Positions 1 through 6,071 of a stretch of DNA of 13,099 bases are shown here, piece by piece. The DNA is from Spirochaetota bacterium. Its GTDB lineage: Bacteria; Spirochaetota; Spirochaetia; Treponematales; Treponemataceae. The stretch spans positions 1 through 13,099 of the forward strand of contig JAKJFV010000014.1 of assembly GCA_022704725.1 (NCBI GenBank). The letters are read 5' to 3'. Below the pieces are notes generated by a model, which was not told where the DNA came from, made no database searches, and worked only from the letters and a program-made list of their open reading frames with translations. How positions within the stretch are numbered: the first letter of the stretch is position 1; every line of letters starts with the position of its first letter. The position numbers and the translations under genes are program-made.

Positions 1-411
1 ATGTGTACCTTCATGGACTAAAACACGTTCTAGATCCCAACCCGATAGATTTTCATCAATTGTTATTTCTCCTGTTCTTCTTGAATAATACCCATCTGCG
101 TCTTTGAGGGTTTTTGATACGTCTGAAATATTTATTTTACCATTTTCATTCATATCATTTAATTTATCAACGACTTCTTTACCTGTTGTTTTTCCCCATT
201 TTGATTCTTCAATCTTGTTTATTGCTTTATCAATATCGCTTTGAGTGCATTTCTTATTGGAAGGATCTGATTTATTCATATCATAGATATCATTATTCTG
301 AGCATCACTCGGACTTAACCCCCACAAATCTAGGAAGTTCACCAGCTCATTTCCAGTATATGAGTACTCTTCCGCTTTGTAAAGATTTGGATTTGCATTG
401 ACAATAGGCGG
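1..411 (-). pseudogene. Orphan RHS C-terminal tip with HExxH toxin-like domain (5'-broken, runs off left edge)
   Basis: The minus-strand frame is open for 137 codons from a TAG at 412-414 to base 1. About residues 8-32 read as the end of an RHS-repeat-associated core: NLY, then YTGNELVNFLDLWGL, a variant of the usual 'N-P-V-N-x-x-D-x-W-G-L' hinge. After this hinge, RHS and polymorphic toxins switch to a variable toxin domain. Here that is about 100 polar residues ending in LVHEGTH at the edge, and HEGTH fits the HExxH zinc-metallopeptidase motif. No start codon with a ribosome site precedes the core. The first alternatives are GTG at 342 and ATG at 279, and the homology begins mid-core. The piece is therefore a displaced tip or remnant, not a complete gene. 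By hand count it is about 34% G+C. An immunity gene, if any, would lie left of the window. The metallopeptidase assignment rests on one short motif. Confidence 0.6.
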
Positions 412-428
412 CTAACTCGTAAGCGAAT

Positions 429-472
429 AAAAAACCCCTTTGCCGGATGTGTGTCCAGCAAAGGGGTTTTTT
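429..472 (-). terminator. Rho-independent terminator of the ABC (GldAFG/DUF4340) operon
   Basis: A perfect 15-bp inverted repeat, aaaaaacccctttgc (429-443) and gcaaaggggtttttt (458-472), encloses a 14-base loop. It lies about 33 bases past the last stop of the minus-strand operon and ends in a T run on that strand. A T run on the other side makes it potentially bidirectional. It separates the operon from the RHS remnant. Confidence 0.9.
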
Positions 473-504
473 ATCAATCATACAAACTCTATACAGCTTA
501 TCAC

Positions 505-1089
505 TTACTCCTGAACGCTGTTCAGCAGCAAGTCTCCGTCTTCACTTGACGAATCATCTACTTCTTCTTCAGCTTCTTCCTTCATCGTTAAGTCTTCCAA
601 TGTTTTTTCATAATAAGACCGCAGATAGCCCGAAACAAGAACAACATTGCTCGAGGTATCGATCTGAGCGTAGGTCTGAGCCCCGGAAGAGGCAGCCTTT
701 CCAATCTTCAATGTACGAATAATTTTTCCGTCTTTTTGTGCCGTTACGGTAATTACAGACAGCGGCTTAAGCCCGTATCGTTCAAGTTCTGCTTCATCAG
801 TTACAGAGTTTGCAACAGTGTCAATAATTTTTATTGTTTCAATTTCTGAAAACATAGCAGAAGCAGATCCTGTGTCTGCAGTTATTGAATCATTAAGTAT
901 AAAAAGCTCATCAGATTTTTTTTCTGCCTTTATTGCATCACTTCCGTTTTTTTCTATAAGAAGCATATCCGGAAATTCTTTTAGAGTCAGGTAGCGGATT
1001 TTTGATCCGCCGGCCAGCACCAGCTGAAGAACTAAAACAAGCGTGAGTGCTAAAATACCTGCAAGCAATATTATTTTTCTTGGTTTCAT
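505..1089 (-). CDS. DUF4340-family membrane-anchored protein, last gene of ABC operon
   Basis: This 194-residue protein is encoded by the fourth gene of the operon. One hydrophobic helix (about residues 6-27) has basic residues before it, so the remainder should lie outside the cytoplasmic membrane. The stretch from about 110 to 170 (ITVTAQKDGKIIRTLKIGKA, then TYAQIDTSSNVVLV and a YYEKTLEDL end) matches the DUF4340 pattern that often accompanies GldG-type proteins. It is short for that family, having about one copy of the domain, and ends in an acidic, serine-rich tail (about 171-188). Its ATG overlaps the stop of the gldG-like gene as ATGA, with GGGAGA upstream, so translation is coupled. 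Its function is unknown; an accessory subunit of the ABC complex is the contextual inference. Confidence 0.8.
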   Translation of the reverse strand: MKPRKIILLAGILALTLVLVLQLVLAGGSKIRYLTLKEFPDMLLIEKNGSDAIKAEKKSDELFILNDSITADTGSASAMFSEIETIKIIDTVANSVTDEAELERYGLKPLSVITVTAQKDGKIIRTLKIGKAASSGAQTYAQIDTSSNVVLVSGYLRSYYEKTLEDLTMKEEAEEEVDDSSSEDGDLLLNSVQE

Positions 1090-3143
1090 GCATTTTCTCC
1101 CATATACCGTTTTTGGATTTTTTTACGCCGTACTACACGCAGTCTCCAGACGATTAATCCGCCGAGGGCTATAAGCAGAGGCAGACCGTAAGTATTAAAT
1201 GACTTAACAAAAGATGCCTGCTTTTGATTTGAGATTTTCAATACATTCAAACCGAGCCCCTTAGTTCTCATGATGCACAGATCTTCGTTCCCGTTCATGT
1301 AATCTACTGCATTCCTTACAAACAATGAAATCGGCTGGCTTCCGTATTCGTCAATAAGTGTCTGACCGGTAATATACGATCCTCCTGCAATAAGGACTTT
1401 TCCGTTTTGCACACTCTTTGAAAGGTGATTGTCGGCAGAGAGCAATGATGCCTGTTTTTGAGAATTATCATCGCCCGAAATTTTCTGTTCGGGGGCCTTG
1501 TCAAATGCGCTTTCAAATTTTCCTTCAAGCAGAATAACAAGATTTTCCTGAGTCAGCGCATCATCAGAGGGAACAGACAGATACATGGGATTAGGTATAA
1601 AATCTGCACCGCTCACTGTCCATGCCTTGGGCGACGACTTTGCAAGCACTGTTATTTTTTTATCACCTGCTGCAGAATCGGTGAGTGTTAACTGCCCCAT
1701 CTGATACATAAGCACATATGAAAGGTTCGACGATATCGGGTTTTTCTGATCAAGGGTATCTTTATGAAGAAGAGGAATATAGTAAAAATTGAGTGTTCCG
1801 TACCCCTGCTGATTAGATGTATAACAGGCAGAATCAAGAACAAATTTCTTTTCCGGCTTTACTCCGTATTTTTCAAGGAGAGTCTCCAGCCGGGTATTAT
1901 TCTCAACAAATTCGGGCATTCCGGAATACTGAGACATTTCTCCCTGAACTTCGTTATAGGGATCAAGGAAAACGGTGAGATTTCCTCCGCGCATTAAAAA
2001 CTGATCAATTTTATACAGCTCTTCGTCTGCAAACTCTGTCTGCGGTCCGTTAATAATAAGGTTTGTAATGCTTCCCGGAATCTCGTCTCTGACAAGATCA
2101 AGTTCTTTAAAGCTGTACATATCATTATTCATTTTTGCAAAATTTGCAGAACCGTTTTCGGTGTTGGAAAGATCTTTTTCATAATGCCCGGTAACATAGC
2201 CTATTTCTGTAGAGCGCGAAACAAGAGCTTTTAGTCCCTCAGATATACTTTGCTCAAGCTCTTCAATTCCTGTAACGCCGAAACCGCCGAAAAAGCCTCG
2301 TACAATTTTGAGCGGAACAAGCCGGAAGGTATCTTTGTATGATAATACAAGACCGAGGGCTCCTGCTTTATCCCGGGACGCTTCATCCTTCCAGGAAATC
2401 ATCTGTATTCCGTATTGTTCAGAAAGAGAGGCAATATCAGTCTCTGCAGGTGTAATTTTCTCATACCGTATGCGGTTCATATTTTTGCTGTTCACCGAAG
2501 AAAGCGCCTGAACAACACTTGTTTCCACGGAAGAAAAACCGCTTATATTAAACTGATCAAGTTCAGAATTCAGGTAGAGCGTCAGGTTCACTTCTCCGTC
2601 AAGGCCTGATAAAGCACTTGTCGTAGCGACCATTCTGCTCATAGATGTGGTAAGCTTATATTCAAGCCCATCTGCACTGGTTAAGCCGTCAATTTTTTCT
2701 ATGCGGTCTGCATAAATAAGAACCAGTCCCATATAGGCATTTTTCAATCCTACTTCGGTGTCGCTTACTTCCTGAATTTGCACCTGCTGAAGCATATAAT
2801 TTCCTGCGAGTTCTGCATTTTCTTCTTTGCGGGTGTCAAAAAACTCAAATGAAAAGTTTTTATTTGCTTCTCCCTTATATTCTATGAGCAGGTCCTTAAG
2901 ATACTGACCGACTGTATTGTAAGGTGAAGGCAGATTTTCTGTAAAAAAAACTTTAACAGAAAGTGGCTGTTCCAGAGTTTTTACAAGCTGTTTACTTTCA
3001 TTTGAAAGAGAATATGATTTTGAAGACGTAAGGTCTAAACGGGCAAAAAGATTTAAACTCACAATATTCAGCAGTACAAGAAGAATAATAAAAAGTATAA
3101 AATCACTTTTGTCTCCCGTTATCCAGTTGAGAATTTTTTTCAT
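1086..3143 (-). CDS. gldG: GldG-family auxiliary component of ABC transporter
   Basis: This 685-residue protein has an N-terminal membrane helix (about 15-35), a very large extracytoplasmic region and a second helix near the C-terminus (about 650-667), followed by a short basic tail. After the first helix come LDLTSSKSYSLS and then LEQPLSVKVFFTENLPSPY, the characteristic opening of GldG/ABC-transporter-auxiliary proteins. A later LIINGPQTEFADEELYKIDQ and GGNLTVFLDPY belong to the GATase-like fold of this family. In Bacteroidetes, GldG works with GldA and GldF in gliding and secretion; in spirochaetes the substrate is not known. The gene follows the permease in TAATG (one-base overlap) with GGAGG eight bases upstream. 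Homology to the family is clear, but its job here is inferred. Confidence 0.9.
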   Translation of the reverse strand: MKKILNWITGDKSDFILFIILLVLLNIVSLNLFARLDLTSSKSYSLSNESKQLVKTLEQPLSVKVFFTENLPSPYNTVGQYLKDLLIEYKGEANKNFSFEFFDTRKEENAELAGNYMLQQVQIQEVSDTEVGLKNAYMGLVLIYADRIEKIDGLTSADGLEYKLTTSMSRMVATTSALSGLDGEVNLTLYLNSELDQFNISGFSSVETSVVQALSSVNSKNMNRIRYEKITPAETDIASLSEQYGIQMISWKDEASRDKAGALGLVLSYKDTFRLVPLKIVRGFFGGFGVTGIEELEQSISEGLKALVSRSTEIGYVTGHYEKDLSNTENGSANFAKMNNDMYSFKELDLVRDEIPGSITNLIINGPQTEFADEELYKIDQFLMRGGNLTVFLDPYNEVQGEMSQYSGMPEFVENNTRLETLLEKYGVKPEKKFVLDSACYTSNQQGYGTLNFYYIPLLHKDTLDQKNPISSNLSYVLMYQMGQLTLTDSAAGDKKITVLAKSSPKAWTVSGADFIPNPMYLSVPSDDALTQENLVILLEGKFESAFDKAPEQKISGDDNSQKQASLLSADNHLSKSVQNGKVLIAGGSYITGQTLIDEYGSQPISLFVRNAVDYMNGNEDLCIMRTKGLGLNVLKISNQKQASFVKSFNTYGLPLLIALGGLIVWRLRVVRRKKIQKRYMGENA

Positions 3144-3856
3144 TATCCTGCCCTCCGAGTATCAAGTACTTTTACTGTGAGTGTTAAGAACACAGCAGTG
3201 ATAGAGACAAAATACACAATATCGCGTGTATCTATGATGCCTCTTGAAATTGAAGTAAAATGGCTTCCTGCACTAAAATACTGGAGAAGGCCGACCACAG
3301 GAGAAGGAAGAAACACTAAAAAACTGTCTGCCAGCGCAAGAACTATACACAGAGCAAAGGCTATAAAAAAAGAGAGTATCTGATTCTTTGTTACGGCAGA
3401 AGCAAACAAACCTATTGAAGAAAAAGAGGCTGCTAAAAAAACAGCGCCGAGGTATCCGCCGATTAAGGGGCCAAGATCCGGCTTGCCGAAAATAAATACT
3501 GTTATAACATAGGCAATTGTGGGAACAAGCATGCACAGACTAAAGCAGAACGCCGCAAGGTATTTTCCAATTACGACATCGAACGATGTTACAGGCAATG
3601 TAAGCAGCGTTTCTAAACTGCCGTTCCGCCTCTCCTCGGAAAACAGGCGCATCGTTATTGCGGGAATAAAAAAAGCAAAGAGCATGGGAAGATTTGAAAA
3701 AAACTGCCGCAGCTCTGCCCTGTTTTGAAGGAAAAAGATTGCAAAAAACAAAAAACTTGAAAAGACAATAAATAAGCCTGAAACTATATAAGCCACAGGG
3801 CTTGTAAAATAAGCAGAAAGTTCACGTTTTAAAATTACAGCTTTCGGATTTTTCAT
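3143..3856 (-). CDS. ABC-2 type permease, GldF-like
   Basis: This 237-residue integral membrane protein has about six hydrophobic helices, the usual size for a GldF/ABC-2 permease subunit. The N-terminus (ILKRELSAYFTSPVAYIV) and the motif FSEERRNGSLETLLTLPVT (about 72-90), which contacts the ATPase, are typical of ABC-2 permeases partnered with GldA-type ATPases. Its ATG overlaps the ATPase stop (ATGA), with GGAGG six bases before, and its own TAA overlaps the ATG of the gldG-like gene. The three products should assemble as one complex in the cytoplasmic membrane. The substrate cannot be read from the sequence. Confidence 0.92.
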   Translation of the reverse strand: MKNPKAVILKRELSAYFTSPVAYIVSGLFIVFSSFLFFAIFFLQNRAELRQFFSNLPMLFAFFIPAITMRLFSEERRNGSLETLLTLPVTSFDVVIGKYLAAFCFSLCMLVPTIAYVITVFIFGKPDLGPLIGGYLGAVFLAASFSSIGLFASAVTKNQILSFFIAFALCIVLALADSFLVFLPSPVVGLLQYFSAGSHFTSISRGIIDTRDIVYFVSITAVFLTLTVKVLDTRRAG

Positions 3857-4815
3857 TGAACGCCTCCTGTTGTTAAAGTTCTAAAGACATCTTCGAGGCT
3901 GTTGCGCTGCAGAGCTATGTCGTATAAGGTCCATCCCTTTTCGGCAATGCCGGAAACAATCAGAGGCCGTATTTCGTTGTCGCCGGAAACGGAGACAACA
4001 GCTCCGCATCTTTTTTTAACAGAAGATGGAATGGTTAGAGCATCCGAATCCTCTTCAATGAAGCGAACAGAAGAAACGCCGTCTAAAGAAGATAGCATTT
4101 TTTCAAGCTGATTTTGAGTACAGCCAGCTGCCTGAATATGAATGGATGCGCTGTTGCCGAAGCGGGTGCGAAGATCGGAAGTCGGGCTGTCGGCGGCTAT
4201 TTTTCCATGAGAAATAATAATAACTCTTCCGCACAGCATTTCCACTTCACTCAATATATGTGTCGAAATAATAACCGTTCTGGTTTTTCCAATTTCTTTT
4301 ATAAGATCCCGCACTTCGCCTATCTGGTTCGGATCCAAACCGCTTGTCGGTTCATCGAGAATTAAAATCTCCGGATCATTCATAAGCGCGTGAGCCAAAC
4401 CGACTCTCTGGCGGTAGCCGCGGGAAAGGTCGGAAACATTTTTATGCATGACCTCTGTAAGCCCGCATATTCTGCACAGCTGAGGAACTTTTTCTTTTTC
4501 ATCAGCATTCTGCATTGCAGCTACGTACCGTAAGTAGTCCTCGACAATCATGTCGCCGTACAAAGGTGCAGATTCCGGCATATAGCCGATCTTTCGTTTG
4601 GCAGTTTTTTCATCCTCTGTAATGTTCTGCCCGTCAATCTTAATAGTCCCGGAACTTACCGGAAGAAAACCGGTAATCATCCGCATGGTAGTTGTTTTTC
4701 CTGCTCCATTCGGCCCTAAAAGCCCGACAATTTCGCCTGTTTTAATTGAAAAAGAAACATCATCAACAGCGCGGAAAGAGCCGAAAGAACGGGAAACATG
4801 TTCAACTTCGATCAT
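3853..4815 (-). CDS. ABC transporter ATP-binding protein, GldA-type
   Basis: This is a 320-residue ATPase, the first gene of the four-gene operon. Visible motifs are Walker A GPNGAGKT (34-41), a Q-loop region with glutamate in place of glutamine (GYMPESAPLY, 77-86), signature LSRGYRQRV (130-138), Walker B ILILDEP (150-156), D-loop SGLD and the H-loop histidine at 186 (STH). The PES form and GYRQR signature are typical of the GldA/drug-export subfamily. A C-terminal domain of about 100 residues follows the ATPase core. The ATG at 4815 is chosen because GGAGG lies five bases upstream; the frame extends to a TTG at 4827, but that codon lies in the Shine-Dalgarno sequence. Confidence 0.95.
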   Translation of the reverse strand: MIEVEHVSRSFGSFRAVDDVSFSIKTGEIVGLLGPNGAGKTTTMRMITGFLPVSSGTIKIDGQNITEDEKTAKRKIGYMPESAPLYGDMIVEDYLRYVAAMQNADEKEKVPQLCRICGLTEVMHKNVSDLSRGYRQRVGLAHALMNDPEILILDEPTSGLDPNQIGEVRDLIKEIGKTRTVIISTHILSEVEMLCGRVIIISHGKIAADSPTSDLRTRFGNSASIHIQAAGCTQNQLEKMLSSLDGVSSVRFIEEDSDALTIPSSVKKRCGAVVSVSGDNEIRPLIVSGIAEKGWTLYDIALQRNSLEDVFRTLTTGGVQ

Positions 4816-4836
4816 GTCGTCCTCCAAAACAATGTG

Positions 4837-4865
4837 TACATAAACTTTATATATAAAGATAGCAA
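4837..4865 (-). promoter_or_regulatory. Candidate promoter of the ABC operon
   Basis: On the minus strand, TTGCTA (4860-4865) and TATGTA (4837-4842) are separated by 17 bases, placing a start about 15 bases before the ribosome site of the ATPase gene. The spacer holds the perfect 14-base palindrome ctttatatataaag (4845-4858). The -10 is imperfect. The lysR-type gene upstream has the same orientation and no clear terminator, so read-through is also possible. Confidence 0.45.
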
Positions 4866-4947
4866 AAATAAAGTTAAAAGAAAAGCATTTTTACCATGTG
4901 CATTAAAAATACAACAATAAGTATCGGGCTCATTACTTAAAATAATC

Positions 4948-5871
4948 TTAAACTGCAAGCGAGTGCACAATCTCAGAGGCAATCTGCATTAAGCGGTTAG
5001 TACCGGAGGTATGAGGTCTCATTATGAAGCCGATACTATAACTTCCTAAGCCGCAGAACGATTCCGGATACTGCATAAGTCCCTGAGAAAAAGGACCGCT
5101 TTCTAAAACAATGCGGGGAACAAGCCCTATACCCAGGCCCAGGGCTGACAATGCAAGAACCGCCTCATTTCCCGCAGTTTCTGCTGCAATAAGAGGTTTA
5201 ACCGACAAGTCCTTGATTTTCCGGTCAAATCTTTTGCGCGCCAGTCCCATTTTTGGTAAAATAAAATGCGCCTTAGTATACACTTCTTCCTGTCTTAGAC
5301 TGTCAAAGCGGCTCCCCTTTTTTGCGGTAAAAACAAGCGGCGTAGTTTGAATTTTAACACAGTCAAGCGATGAAAATACCGGCATGGAGCTTAAGGATGC
5401 ATCCATTCCGTCAATTCCTGTTTCCGGAATAGCAGAAACTGCAATATCGCATCTGTGCTCTTTAAGTGCATCAGGTGCTCCTGCAGGATCCCCTGTTTCA
5501 ACAGAAAGTATTATTTTAGGATACTTCTCCGATATTTTTTCTATAAAAGATGGAAGTATTGAATAACAGGCTGTGACAGATGCATACACCCTGAGGGTTC
5601 CGGCTACTGCCTCATCGGAAACCGCAAAGCCGGAAAGAAGGCTTGCTTTTTGATGTATTGACTCACGGGCAAAACGGGCAAAGTGTCTGCCCTCCTCCGT
5701 CAGCCGTACCTGTCGTGTTCCGCGGTCCAGTAAGGTAACACCGGTCTCTGCTTCAAGCCTTGAAATAAGCCGGCTTAAGGCCGAAGGGCTAAGGTGTATT
5801 TTATCAGCAGTGCGTGCAAAATGCAGATTTTGGGATAAAATATAAAAAGCTTCCAGTTCAAAAAAATCCAT
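4948..5871 (-). CDS. ilvY: LysR-family transcriptional regulator, IlvY-like
   Basis: This 307-residue LysR protein has a winged helix-turn-helix in residues 1-60 (LHFARTADKIHLSPSALSRL) and a periplasmic-binding-like effector domain from about 90. The effector domain matches enterobacterial IlvY at GTLRVYASVTACYSILP (91-107), then at ETGDPAGAPDAL and at a late ALGLGIGLVPRIVLE. In Escherichia coli, IlvY senses acetohydroxy-acid substrates, activates ilvC and represses itself from a divergent promoter next to ilvC. Here ilvC is in the window but about 4 kb away, and the two promoters share a motif (5900-5914 and 9797-9811). No Shine-Dalgarno sequence precedes the ATG, and the best promoter puts the transcript start almost on it. 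The family match is strong; control of ilvC is inferred. Confidence 0.85.
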   Translation of the reverse strand: MDFFELEAFYILSQNLHFARTADKIHLSPSALSRLISRLEAETGVTLLDRGTRQVRLTEEGRHFARFARESIHQKASLLSGFAVSDEAVAGTLRVYASVTACYSILPSFIEKISEKYPKIILSVETGDPAGAPDALKEHRCDIAVSAIPETGIDGMDASLSSMPVFSSLDCVKIQTTPLVFTAKKGSRFDSLRQEEVYTKAHFILPKMGLARKRFDRKIKDLSVKPLIAAETAGNEAVLALSALGLGIGLVPRIVLESGPFSQGLMQYPESFCGLGSYSIGFIMRPHTSGTNRLMQIASEIVHSLAV

Positions 5872-5877
5872 GCACTA

Positions 5878-5906
5878 ATACTACGGCATTATTGTTTTCT
5901 ATGCAA
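5878..5906 (-). promoter_or_regulatory. Candidate promoter of the ilvY-like gene
   Basis: On the minus strand, TTGCAT (5901-5906) and TAGTAT (5878-5883) are separated by exactly 17 bases. A transcript would begin at or within a few bases of the ATG at 5871, giving a leaderless or nearly leaderless mRNA, in keeping with the lack of a ribosome site. The -35 lies inside the operator-like motif at 5900-5914, as expected for autorepression. Confidence 0.5.
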
Positions 5907-5914
5907 TAATACTT
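5888..5914. promoter_or_regulatory. Operator-like site at the ilvY-like promoter (shared with ilvC upstream region)
   Basis: An inverted repeat ATTATTG (5888-5894) / CAATAAT (5904-5910) has a nine-base spacer. Read on the minus strand, 5914 to 5900 is AAGTATTATTGCATA, which matches AAGCATTATTGCGTA at 9797-9811 in 13 of 15 bases. The site covers the -35 of the regulator's own promoter. Binding by the IlvY-like protein is inferred from the shared motif and gene identities. Confidence 0.5.
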
Positions 5915-5931
5915 AATAATCAAGATACAGC

Positions 5932-5975
5932 ACAAAATCTCTTACGAATTCCTTAGACAAAATCGCTTACGAATT
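5932..5975. repeat. Near-perfect 19-base direct repeat upstream of the sensor kinase promoter
   Basis: Acaaaatctcttacgaatt (5932-5950) is repeated at 5957-5975 with one change (t to g at the ninth base), a period of 25 bases. Both copies lie between the divergent regulator and kinase genes, about 65-110 bases before the predicted kinase transcript start. Tandem copies at this distance suggest a binding site for an activator, but none is identified. Confidence 0.7.
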
Positions 5976-6005
5976 AGCGGGTGAAATGCACAGAGCTGTT
6001 TTTAT

Positions 6006-6034
6006 TTGCGCGCGCGTGTATTTGATGCTATACT
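6006..6034 (+). promoter_or_regulatory. Promoter of the hybrid sensor kinase gene (extended -10)
   Basis: TTGCGC (6006-6011) and TATACT (6029-6034) are spaced by 17 bases, with TGC immediately before the -10 forming an extended -10. The start would be near 6041, about 30 bases before the ATG at 6072. The spacer is unusual: 6007-6020 is a strictly alternating pyrimidine-purine tract containing four CG steps. Confidence 0.65.
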
Positions 6035-6071
6035 ATATAGAAATCTGCATGAATCTAAAAAAGGACTTTGC

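Noticed and set aside
114..401. 95-codon plus-strand open frame
   Set aside because: Antisense to the RHS remnant; the product is rich in Tyr, Leu and His with no domain, as expected from the complement of that sequence.
447..722. 91-codon plus-strand open frame
   Set aside because: Runs through the terminator and antisense to the DUF4340 gene; low-complexity product and no ribosome site.
4816..4827. TTG start for the ABC ATPase (likewise TTG 9904 for ilvC)
   Set aside because: In both cases the TTG overlaps or immediately precedes GGAGG, and an ATG lies five bases after that ribosome site.
4866..4947. Terminator after the ilvY-like gene
   Set aside because: Only short three-to-four-base pairings and no G+C-rich stem followed by a T run are visible; read-through into the ABC operon cannot be excluded.
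5932..5975. CRISPR array
   Set aside because: Only two copies with a six-base gap, no further units and no cas genes; a regulatory direct repeat is more likely.
6006..6071. Longer N-terminus for the sensor kinase from a TTG at 6006
   Set aside because: The TTG is the -35 of the promoter and the extension would precede the signal peptide; the ATG at 6072 has a ribosome site.
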